From NCBI GenBank assembly GCA_902766395.1, contig CACXDL010000054.1:1-62831 (forward strand): 62,831 bases of DNA, read 5' to 3'. The translations under genes were made by a program, and so were the position numbers. The DNA comes from an uncultured bacterium. Its GTDB lineage: Bacteria > Cyanobacteriota > Vampirovibrionia > Gastranaerophilales > Gastranaerophilaceae. Numbering within the stretch: position 1 is the stretch's first letter; the number at the start of each line of letters is the position of its first letter. Below, piece by piece: positions 55,461 through 62,831 of the stretch. Under the pieces are notes generated by a model that made no database searches, had not been told where the DNA came from, and saw only the letters and a list, made by a program, of their open reading frames with translations.

Positions 55461-56404
55461 TGATATACAATGCACTATTACAAATATTGCTTATACTGGC
55501 AATTATATCTACAATATGCATCTGCACACTAAAACCGCAGATGCACAAATCTGTGATGGTTTATAATTCTGATTATAAGCTCGTTCCGACTCAGGAAATT
55601 GAAATTGAGCAGCAAAATATCCCTGTTATGGAACAGCCGGTGAAACCACAAACCTCAGTTGTTAAAATAGAGAATCAGGTTCAACCTCAAACCACAACAG
55701 TACATGTTCAACCGGTGAAAATTACTCAGACAAAAGCTCCGGTAAAGAAAACAGTCACAACAAAATCTCAACCGGTAAAAGTTGTTCAAAACAACATAAA
55801 ATCAGCAAAAACCAATATCGTCCAAGCTCCAAAAATTGATACCCAAAAGATTTTGAATAATAATCAGAAAATATTACAGGAAAAACAAATCCAAACAACT
55901 TCTACACCAGTTAAAAGTAGCAATACTCAAGTCGCAAAAGTCCCTGTACCGGTACAGACAAAAACTGTTACGACAGCCCCAAAAACTGTTACAGTAGCCC
56001 AAAAACCAGCAGTAAGAATTTCTCAACCGACACAAAAAGTCTTAACTGCAAGAGAAGAAGAAATTGCCTGGAACATTTGGAGATCAAATTTACAAAACAA
56101 AATTATGCAGGATACGAAATTACCATATATCCCTATGGGAACAATATTTAGATTTTCTTTTGATGTGGATAAATATGGAAAAATTTCCAACATCCAAACC
56201 TGGTCAGATACGCCCAAATATACTCCTCACGCAATTCAATTTGTTGCACCCGTAATAAGAAGTTATCAGGGACGTTCTATTTTGAATTTTCCTCAGGGAA
56301 CAAACAGAACTTCAACAAAATTTGTAGGAGCATGGAAGATTTCTACCAGTTCAAAATACAGCACACCTCAGGATTATAATGATATAGAAAAAATACAAAG
56401 GTAA
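55460..56404 (+). CDS. Envelope system gene 5: TonB-like protein
   Basis: 314 aa. N-terminal membrane helix (4-24), a long Lys/Pro/Gln/Thr/Val-rich periplasmic linker (45-195, repeated KPQ, QPVK, KTV units), then a TonB C-terminal-like domain (about 200-305; EIAWNIWRSNLQNKI, FRFSFDVDKYGKISNI). TonB transmits proton-motive energy to outer-membrane proteins. No ExbB/ExbD homologue is identified nearby; gene 4 might take that place. Overlaps gene 4 by one base. Confidence 0.75.
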   Translation: MIYNALLQILLILAIISTICICTLKPQMHKSVMVYNSDYKLVPTQEIEIEQQNIPVMEQPVKPQTSVVKIENQVQPQTTTVHVQPVKITQTKAPVKKTVTTKSQPVKVVQNNIKSAKTNIVQAPKIDTQKILNNNQKILQEKQIQTTSTPVKSSNTQVAKVPVPVQTKTVTTAPKTVTVAQKPAVRISQPTQKVLTAREEEIAWNIWRSNLQNKIMQDTKLPYIPMGTIFRFSFDVDKYGKISNIQTWSDTPKYTPHAIQFVAPVIRSYQGRSILNFPQGTNRTSTKFVGAWKISTSSKYSTPQDYNDIEKIQR

Positions 56405-56412
56405 ATATATAA

Positions 56413-57609
56413 ATGTTTAAATGCAAAGAATGTGGAACAGAATATGAAACAAAGCCGGATTACTGTGATTGTGGGAATAATACTTTTGAAGAAATAATAT
56501 CAACCCCAAAAGTTAAACAAGATATTTCGCAAATTACACCAAAACCAATTATAAAAAAAGAATCTCAGCCACATACAAAAACAAAAAGTGAACACCACAA
56601 AAAAACTTTTGATGAACAGTACCCGGAATTAGTCAGATTGAAAGAATCATTAGATCCGATTTCATTAATAATATTTGCTACATGCATTATTTTATCAGTT
56701 GTTTCTTTTGTATTCATAGGAAAATCTGACGACAAAACTATAAAAGAAGGGAAAAATAATACCACACAGGAAAATATTATCAAAAACATTCCTTCCATTA
56801 ATTCATATTGGGATGATACACCAATAAAACCTGAAATCGCAGAAATACCTGCAGAACCAGAACCCGCACAGAATAAAATAGTTGAAGAAATAAAACAAAT
56901 TATACCGATAGTAAAAGTTCAGCCGCCAAAACAAATAAACAAGCAAAATAATAATAATGTAAAAAAACAAGCACAAAGCCCTAAAGTAACTCAAACAACA
57001 GCAGCTAAAAATAAGAATAAGCAAACTGTATCAACAGCAAAAACCAGTTCTGTAGCTAAAAACACTCCACAAGCAAAATCTCCATCTGTACCGGATTATA
57101 GTTCTATAACCAAAAGAGTACAAAATAACTTAACTAAAACAACTCAAAATAATCAAATTTCAAATACAAATATTCAAACAACAAATAAAGTCAATACTTC
57201 TAAGCCATCCCAGACGGTAAATGTTGCCTCATTACCAACAATAACAACAAATACTCCAAATTCAAATGTTGTCCAAAAACCGGCTGCACCCGTTAAAACC
57301 AGCCAGCAAATAAAACAGGAATTAACAGAATACAAGGCAAATTTGAGAAATATTATAGGACGTAAAATTGATTTTACAAAAGTTGTCGGAGATGGAGAAT
57401 GCATTGTATCATTCAAAATTAATTCTTCAGGAAAACTTACAAACAGAGTTTTTTCAAAACAGTCCTCAAATTTAACATTGAATGATGCTGTTTATACTGC
57501 GGTCAATTCTACCCCGAGTTATTCAGCTCCTCCATCAGGATATAACGGAGAAACTTTGAATTTAAAAATAAAATTTTATAATGGGAACTTTGAAATATCA
57601 CTTTATTAA
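56413..57609 (+). CDS. Envelope system gene 6: zinc-ribbon / TM / TonB-like fusion
   Basis: 398 aa. A cytoplasmic N-terminal zinc-ribbon-like knuckle (C4, C7, C18, C20: FKCKECGTE and YCDCGN), a charged region, one membrane helix (82-103), an Asn/Gln/Lys/Thr/Pro-rich linker (130-300), and a C-terminal TonB-like fold (about 305-398; IVSFKINSSGKLTNRV). Placing a cytoplasmic zinc ribbon in front of a TonB-type protein is unusual. Its C-terminal fold is related to gene 5 but diverged. Ends before a strong terminator. Confidence 0.75.
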   Translation: MFKCKECGTEYETKPDYCDCGNNTFEEIISTPKVKQDISQITPKPIIKKESQPHTKTKSEHHKKTFDEQYPELVRLKESLDPISLIIFATCIILSVVSFVFIGKSDDKTIKEGKNNTTQENIIKNIPSINSYWDDTPIKPEIAEIPAEPEPAQNKIVEEIKQIIPIVKVQPPKQINKQNNNNVKKQAQSPKVTQTTAAKNKNKQTVSTAKTSSVAKNTPQAKSPSVPDYSSITKRVQNNLTKTTQNNQISNTNIQTTNKVNTSKPSQTVNVASLPTITTNTPNSNVVQKPAAPVKTSQQIKQELTEYKANLRNIIGRKIDFTKVVGDGECIVSFKINSSGKLTNRVFSKQSSNLTLNDAVYTAVNSTPSYSAPPSGYNGETLNLKIKFYNGNFEISLY

Positions 57610-57611
57610 AA

Positions 57612-57641
57612 AAATCACCTGAGAAAATCTCAGGTGATTTT
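57612..57641. terminator. Bidirectional terminator closing the six-gene system
   Basis: 13-bp perfect stem (57612-57624 with 57628-57640), loop AAA, T- and A-runs on both sides. It separates the convergent gene at 57647. Confidence 0.9.
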
Positions 57642-57646
57642 ACTAT

Positions 57647-58027
57647 CTATATATCCATTTTTTCCGGATTTACATAAACACGATTTAATTTCTTATCTAA
57701 AGCTTTATCTTCAATTTTTTTAGGAGGTTTATGATCATTAAATTCGTTCGGTCTTTGCTCGTCAAATTTTGGATGCATACCTTTAAAATCTTTCTTTCCA
57801 AATTTATGGTGTTTGCATGGAAGTTGTTTTTCAAATCCCGGTCTTATACCATACATTCCCCTGTGGAATTGCGGAAACTGAGGCTTGTTTAACGCATGTG
57901 CCAATAACAGTGCAAATAAGGTGCCTAAGAAAATCGCACCGGTTAAAAAGAAAAATTTACCGACTAATTTGCAAATTTCACAATTTTTACATTTACATTC
58001 TTCTATTTTGTTTTGTTCTTCACTCAT
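57647..58027 (-). CDS. Membrane protein with N-terminal Cys cluster and His/Pro-rich tail
   Basis: 126 aa, AAGGAG upstream. C11, C13, C16 and C19 (ECKCKNCEIC) form a metal-binding-like cluster in the cytoplasm, followed by a membrane helix (about 23-45) and a His/Lys/Pro-rich periplasmic tail (CKHHKFGKKDFK, HPKFDEQ, DHKPPKK). Not recognised. Could sense or buffer a metal; this is inference. Convergent with the six-gene system, with its own terminator half. Confidence 0.65.
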   Translation of the reverse strand: MSEEQNKIEECKCKNCEICKLVGKFFFLTGAIFLGTLFALLLAHALNKPQFPQFHRGMYGIRPGFEKQLPCKHHKFGKKDFKGMHPKFDEQRPNEFNDHKPPKKIEDKALDKKLNRVYVNPEKMDI

Positions 58028-58092
58028 AAATTGTCTCCTTATTTTGTCTACATATTGTAAACGAAAAATACTAATTAATTGTTCATTTTTTA

Positions 58093-59142
58093 TTAAACTT
58101 TTACAGAAACCGTTTTGTAATCAGGGTTTTGAGACATTTTATCTTCTATTTGGTCAAATGTTAAAAGCCCTTGAGTAGCTCCAAATTCAGAGACGACTCC
58201 GGCAGAATTGATTGAAGCGGCAACAAGAGATTTTGCAATATCAATATTATATCGGTCCATTGCGGCACAGAATGTTGAAGCGAAAGCATCTCCTGCACCA
58301 AGGGTTGATGTTACAGGGCCATCAAAACAAGGGCAATAATAATATTCTCTGCCATTATAAGCATAAGCACCATTTCCTCCATCGGTGATTACTATAACCT
58401 GATAATCTGAGACTTTTAATTTTTTAAACATTTCTTTTAAATCCGGATGGATAAGCTCATGAGAATATTTTACTTCTTTGGTATCTTGTCTTAAATAAAT
58501 TCCTGTTGCCATTGACGCTTCTTCTTTATTCATTACAACAACATCTGCAAGAGCAAGAATTTTCTTTAAATAATTATAACCTTTTTTAAGGCCGGTAGTT
58601 CCGGCATTAAAACAAACCAATGTATCATTTTCTTTTGCATATTTCACTATATCATCAAGTAATTTGTTACTATCGCCATTTAAAGGAGCAATATATAATA
58701 ATTTCGCATTTTTAATCGCCTCAAAATTAATCTCGGATTTTTTTATATGTGCATTTGCCCCTCTATGAGCCAATACAGTTCTATCTCCTTCAAAACTGGT
58801 TAATATAATAGAAAAACCTGTTGAATCTTTTTTATCCTGAATAATAGAATTTAATTTTACATTCTTATTTCTAAAAAAGTCAAACAGACCTTTTGAATAT
58901 ATATCATCTCCAACCTTAAATATAACAGATGTGTCATAACCAAGATTTGCAAAGTTTACAGCAGTATTAACCCCTCCACCGCCAACTTGAGTATCAAAAT
59001 CCGTAATTTCTAGCTTAGAACCATAAGGATAACTCATAAAATCTGTTGAATGATCTTTTTTGCGAACAGAAACAACATTTGCACTATCACATTCCACAAA
59101 AACATCCATTGTTGCACTTCCAATTGTTACTACATCACTCAT
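58093..59142 (-). CDS. PfkB-family sugar kinase
   Basis: 349 aa. N-terminal substrate loop VGGGGVNTAVNFANLGYD and C-terminal GAGDAFASTFCAAMD with the catalytic Asp are the two PfkB signatures. Ribokinase or adenosine-kinase-like sugar phosphorylation; the substrate is not clear. GGAG upstream and promoter at 59174-59202. Confidence 0.9.
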   Translation of the reverse strand: MSDVVTIGSATMDVFVECDSANVVSVRKKDHSTDFMSYPYGSKLEITDFDTQVGGGGVNTAVNFANLGYDTSVIFKVGDDIYSKGLFDFFRNKNVKLNSIIQDKKDSTGFSIILTSFEGDRTVLAHRGANAHIKKSEINFEAIKNAKLLYIAPLNGDSNKLLDDIVKYAKENDTLVCFNAGTTGLKKGYNYLKKILALADVVVMNKEEASMATGIYLRQDTKEVKYSHELIHPDLKEMFKKLKVSDYQVIVITDGGNGAYAYNGREYYYCPCFDGPVTSTLGAGDAFASTFCAAMDRYNIDIAKSLVAASINSAGVVSEFGATQGLLTFDQIEDKMSQNPDYKTVSVKV

Positions 59143-59173
59143 TCCAATACTCCATAATTCCTTTACATTAGTA

Positions 59174-59202
59174 ATTTTATCATAAAATTCCGATTTTGTT
59201 AA
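59174..59202 (-). promoter_or_regulatory. Promoter of the PfkB kinase
   Basis: Minus strand TTAACA (59197-59202) and TAAAAT (59174-59179) with a 17-base spacer, about 32 bases before the ATG. Confidence 0.7.
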
Positions 59203-59269
59203 TTTTTAGATATCTAATGGCAAAAATATTATTTATGTATTTTAAAAATAGCAAAGCGGAGAATATATA

Positions 59270-61654
59270 ATGCAAGTACAAAAATTACAAAGTTATTCAA
59301 TTAAATATAGGTATACCAATTCTCAAAATACAAAAGATATTTCACCACACCCCCAAAAATCAAGTGTAAATTACAACCCTATTGCATATAGAGACTATAA
59401 TATAACCTTCTCTGCAAGAACTCCTGAAGATTTTTATGCTCAAGAGTTTAACAGAAATAATATGCCTTCAACAATGAAAGATTATTTATTTTTAGATTAT
59501 GAAAACAGACAACATATCCCACCTGAGCAGATGATGAGGGAAGTTTTTAAGTATCTTGAAATAGCTGACAACTTCACTGATGTAAAAAGTATTTACCCAA
59601 ATGAAGAATTATTTGCTAATTTGCATGAAAACCATACTAATTCCAGAACTGATACTGTTTTTGAAATTGAAATGGCAAAGGAATTAAGTGATGTGCCTTT
59701 ATTTAAAGATGGTAGTGATAATTTTGGGATCTATCTTTTAAGAAAAATTTATCAGGATGGAAAAACTTTAAGAGAAATTAACAAAGATTTTTTTGAAAAG
59801 GATATGAATATAGAATATAAAGGAATTATAACAAAACCTATGGAATATGAAACTTTGGGTAAATACGGCATCAGCTATCCAAATACTGCGTTTTGGAACT
59901 CCTTTATAAAAACAAGGGATGAATACAGAAAATTCTTTCAGCAATTACCAAAGGATTCTGTTATTCCAGGGGTACATATCCAAAGAGAATCTTCTAAAAG
60001 TGATTCAATTTCAAAGAAAGAACCAGCAGCTTCTGTTAGTGAAAAACCAAGAAAAAGACGCTTCAATATAAAACAGCATCAAAAGAAATCTATTCAGAAA
60101 GAAATAGCGGATAGAAAGATTATTGACCCCGAGTCCGTAAAAAAAATAGTAAGAAAGCGTTTTGCAAAAGATGATCCGGAAGCATCGTTTATTGTTCGTT
60201 ATATGAGTCCAATTATGACTATTGCTGCAGAACGAGCACATATGTCCGAGGAATTAAAATCTTTTGCAGATTATGAAAGGAGATTGGGCAAATCCGGGAA
60301 TGAGGATACAATGTTGGCTCGTTTTTGGAAGCAAAATCCTAAAATGATAGAAGTATTTTCTCATGCTGTAACTGATACCATGGATATGTTCGAAGATATT
60401 TATGGAGAAGGAGGCTCGATTGCTATAAATACTGATTTAGAAAAAATTATTCAAGAATCAGAAAAGAAAAAAATAATTGATTATATAAACCCGGAGTTTT
60501 TTGATTTATTGCAATATTCCCAGATAATTGATCCTGAGAGAAGAGAAAGATATGATTTGCATGACAAAATTCAAAGACAATGGGAACAACATTTTGATGA
60601 ACGTTATGGCAAGATAAATATTAATGCAGAAAATCCGAATATTCCTCAAAATGGTACTGAGGCACTTCTTTTAGAAGAAAAAATGGCACTTGAGGCTAAA
60701 AAGAATAATGCTCAACTTTACAAACTGCGCACGAAGGATGGAAGATATATTTATATTACTTCTAATCTTGATAAAGTATTAATTGATAATATAAAAGCAG
60801 GAGCAAAATATTTCCCTACAGAATATGCTTCAAAATATATAAAGGCAATTAAAAAAGAAGAATTCTCAGATAAATTTAAATTGTCGCTCGCAGCAAAGAA
60901 TACAGGAGAAGAATTTGAAGATGAACAATTATTGACTAAAGAAGAATTTGATAAAGAATTTTATAAAATTCTAAATTTCCATTATGACAATATTAATGAA
61001 GAACGCGCAGCTCATTTGTCGATGATTGATGTAATGGATTCAGATAAAGAAAAGCAAATAAAAGTTTATCCTGAGCTGTATAATACAGCAGTATTTAGTA
61101 TAAATGAGGGTGCCGTAGACGGAGATGAAAATGACCTCAAGCAGTTCAATACTTTTATGAAAAATTCAAAAAATAAAATTGATTTGAAATATTCAAATTA
61201 TTTGATTCCGCCTACTAAAAAAGAAATTGAGAAAATGAAAAATATAATATTTCAGATGCTCGAAAATTATGATAAACAAGACTTGGTCCTGAGTATAGAA
61301 GACTCAAATTCTGAAATTATCACAATGCTCAAAGAAACTTTACCATATGAGTTAAATAAAAATTCTCTTGATTTTTATTTAGCTTTGTTCTTGAAAAATA
61401 ACCCTTATTCAAAAACAATTTTACAAAATAGTAATAACCCTAAAATCAGGCAAGCAAAATTTGAGTTTGTAATGAATGATTTAGCAGATAATATCTTGTT
61501 CTCATTAGAAAGTTCTCCGGCTTATGTAATATTATTTAACAACAAAGTATATCAAAATCATAAACAAAAACTTTTACCAGATATCAGATATAAAATTGAA
61601 AATGCCGTAAATAAGCTTGATTTTAATCAAAAAATTACATATTATTCGGAATAA
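59270..61654 (+). CDS. Large hypothetical protein (794 aa)
   Basis: Start has CGGAG upstream. No signal peptide or membrane segment. The N-terminus (to about 60) is low-complexity with an aromatic motif (YNITFSARTPEDF), then a mostly alpha-helical, charged sequence. A basic linker (KPRKRRFNIKQHQKK, about 258-272) divides an N-terminal third from the rest. Acidic stretches and many Asn residues recur. I do not recognise a family or active-site motif. Single gene ended by a strong terminator; could be a secreted or cytoplasmic lineage-specific protein. Confidence 0.75.
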   Translation: MQVQKLQSYSIKYRYTNSQNTKDISPHPQKSSVNYNPIAYRDYNITFSARTPEDFYAQEFNRNNMPSTMKDYLFLDYENRQHIPPEQMMREVFKYLEIADNFTDVKSIYPNEELFANLHENHTNSRTDTVFEIEMAKELSDVPLFKDGSDNFGIYLLRKIYQDGKTLREINKDFFEKDMNIEYKGIITKPMEYETLGKYGISYPNTAFWNSFIKTRDEYRKFFQQLPKDSVIPGVHIQRESSKSDSISKKEPAASVSEKPRKRRFNIKQHQKKSIQKEIADRKIIDPESVKKIVRKRFAKDDPEASFIVRYMSPIMTIAAERAHMSEELKSFADYERRLGKSGNEDTMLARFWKQNPKMIEVFSHAVTDTMDMFEDIYGEGGSIAINTDLEKIIQESEKKKIIDYINPEFFDLLQYSQIIDPERRERYDLHDKIQRQWEQHFDERYGKININAENPNIPQNGTEALLLEEKMALEAKKNNAQLYKLRTKDGRYIYITSNLDKVLIDNIKAGAKYFPTEYASKYIKAIKKEEFSDKFKLSLAAKNTGEEFEDEQLLTKEEFDKEFYKILNFHYDNINEERAAHLSMIDVMDSDKEKQIKVYPELYNTAVFSINEGAVDGDENDLKQFNTFMKNSKNKIDLKYSNYLIPPTKKEIEKMKNIIFQMLENYDKQDLVLSIEDSNSEIITMLKETLPYELNKNSLDFYLALFLKNNPYSKTILQNSNNPKIRQAKFEFVMNDLADNILFSLESSPAYVILFNNKVYQNHKQKLLPDIRYKIENAVNKLDFNQKITYYSE

Positions 61655-61655
61655 T

Positions 61656-61690
61656 AAAAAGGAGATACCTGTTCTATGTATCTCCTTTTT
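61656..61690. terminator. Bidirectional terminator between the 794-aa gene and pnp
   Basis: 13-bp stem (61656-61668 with 61678-61690), loop of 9, with A-rich and T-rich flanks; it serves both strands. Confidence 0.9.
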
Positions 61691-61709
61691 TATTATTTGT
61701 ATGAACTAA

Positions 61710-62831
61710 TTAGTTTATACATTTAGCTTTATCTTCTTCGGTAACCCCTTTTAATGTTAAGTTTACACGACCTTTTTCGTCGATTTTAACAACTTTAACA
61801 ATAACTTCATCACCGATATTTAAGTGAGGCTCAATTGTTTCAATTCTCTCATTGCAAACTTGAGATATGTGAATCATACCATCTTTACCGCCGCCTAATT
61901 CAACGAAAGCTCCGATAGGAATAATTCTTACAACTTTACCTTTTATAACCATTCCGACTTCAGGTTTGAATGTTATATCTTTAATCATTTTAATTGCGAT
62001 TTTAGCACCTTCCTGATCGTTAGAAGTGATAGTTACAAGACCTGAATCCTGAATATCGATTTCAGCGCCTGATGCGTCAATGATTTCTCTAATTTGTTTT
62101 CCGCCAGGTCCGATAACTGCTCCGATATCTTCAGCCGGAATCGTAAGAGTTGTAATGCTTGGAGCAAATGGAGACAATTCCTTAGCCGGTTCTGTAATTA
62201 CTTCTCTCATTTTACCTAAGATATGTAATCTGCCTTCTTTAGCTTGGAATAATGCACGGCGTAATGTTTCATTAGGAATACCTTTAGCCTTCATATCCAT
62301 TTGTAAAGCTGTGATTCCTGTATCATTGCCGGTAACTTTGAAGTCCATATCGCCTAAGAAATCTTCAATACCCTGAATATCAGTTAATACAACAGGTTCA
62401 TATCCTTCTTCTTTAATCATACCCATTGCAACACCACCGATCATACATTTAACAGGAACACCTGCGTTCATCAAAGCCATTGAAGAACCGCAAGTAGAAC
62501 CCATTGATGTAGAGCCGTTTGATTCTAATACATCAGAAGTAACACGAATTGTGTAACCAAATTCATCTTGTGAAGGAAGTGCAGGTATATTTGCTCTTTC
62601 TGCCAAATTTCCATGACCAACTTCACGTCTGCCAGGTCCTCTTAAAGGTTTAACTTCTCCAACAGAGAATCCCGGGAAGATGTATTTATGCATATATGTT
62701 TTTTCTGTTTGAGGATCAACTCCATCCAATTCCTGTTTCATTGCAGGACCTGCTAATGTCGCAACTGATAGAATTTGAGTTTGACCTCTTGTAAATACTG
62801 CTGAACCATGTGCTCTTGGAATAACACCGAC
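61710..62831 (-). CDS. pnp: Polyribonucleotide nucleotidyltransferase, C-terminal part
   Basis: 373 residues visible; the frame is open to the window edge, where it reads VGVIPRAHGSAVFTRGQTQ, the second RNase PH core (LPRTHGSALFTRGETQ in relatives). Then the core continues (TSMGSTCGSSMALMNAG, GDMDFKVTGNDTGITALQM), a KH domain (VIGPGGKQIREIIDASG) and an S1 domain (GMVIKGKVVRIIPIGAFVEL). PNPase degrades RNA phosphorolytically from 3' ends. The N-terminal half is outside the window. Confidence 0.96.
   Translation of the reverse strand, partial: VGVIPRAHGSAVFTRGQTQILSVATLAGPAMKQELDGVDPQTEKTYMHKYIFPGFSVGEVKPLRGPGRREVGHGNLAERANIPALPSQDEFGYTIRVTSDVLESNGSTSMGSTCGSSMALMNAGVPVKCMIGGVAMGMIKEEGYEPVVLTDIQGIEDFLGDMDFKVTGNDTGITALQMDMKAKGIPNETLRRALFQAKEGRLHILGKMREVITEPAKELSPFAPSITTLTIPAEDIGAVIGPGGKQIREIIDASGAEIDIQDSGLVTITSNDQEGAKIAIKMIKDITFKPEVGMVIKGKVVRIIPIGAFVELGGGKDGMIHISQVCNERIETIEPHLNIGDEVIVKVVKIDEKGRVNLTLKGVTEEDKAKCIN

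Overview
The window reads as a chromosomal segment of an AT-rich, didermic bacterium. I see lipid A and LPS genes (lpxI, lpxB, an LptD/OstA-like barrel), two TonB-like proteins and a BAM/Lpt-style periplasmic repertoire, next to housekeeping genes that use Shine-Dalgarno sites and sigma70-type promoters (often TTGnnn-N17-TATAAT). LpxI instead of LpxH, a cyanobacterial/plant-type glutamate-cysteine ligase, SpoIID/LytB without sporulation genes, YtxH proteins and several large lineage-specific proteins fit best with a non-photosynthetic cyanobacterial relative (Melainabacteria/Vampirovibrionia, gut Gastranaerophilales). That assignment is inference from gene content. The genetic code is standard, with TGA as a stop. 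I see no tRNA, rRNA, CRISPR array, insertion sequence or prophage.

Layout. 1-6320 (minus): dnaE, a SpoIID-like protein and murJ (cut by the window edge), tightly packed. 6493-7281: a tiny gene and a 184-aa membrane protein with a perfect consensus promoter. 7432-12749 (minus): a WecA/MraY-like transferase (apparently started at an ATT codon), glyA, nagZ, an unknown protein and a CorC-type CBS protein. 12928-14847 (plus): a YtxH/DUF948/YtxH trio, then ispE. 14878-18604 (minus): an 836-aa LysM protein with a GPT collagen-like tract, and rsmA. 18679-27099: mostly plus-strand genes gshA, miaB, def-fmt-aroH, a putative HExxH metallopeptidase and small unknowns, with dnaB and a TPR protein on minus. 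27096-30844 (minus): nadD, yqeK, a HerA-like protein with a degraded P-loop and an acidic linker, and a GNAT-like protein. 30908-37268: cysK, an M29 aminopeptidase, a candidate small RNA, prs, a small unknown and a divergent membrane pyrophosphatase.

37391-38774 (minus) is an anti-sigma / ECF sigma / CpxP-like operon with a possible autoregulatory promoter. Divergent from it, 38919-45017 is an envelope operon: a 34-aa membrane peptide, an EnvC-like M23 peptidase, an LptD-like protein, a class II aldolase, lpxI and lpxB. 45091-51787 holds a 548-aa membrane unknown, dgt, a Xer recombinase, bioD, tgt (minus) and an M20 peptidase.

51864-57609 is the most interesting region. Six closely spaced or overlapping plus-strand genes encode a two-helix membrane protein, a secreted protein with a TrbI/VirB10-like region and a glycine zipper, a membrane-anchored vWA-like protein, a polytopic protein with an FHA-like head, a TonB-like protein, and a zinc-ribbon/TM/TonB fusion. 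The set ends at a strong terminator. I do not recognise it as a known system; it looks like an uncharacterised trans-envelope machine. The window closes with a Cys-cluster membrane protein, a PfkB sugar kinase, a 794-aa unknown and the 3' part of pnp.
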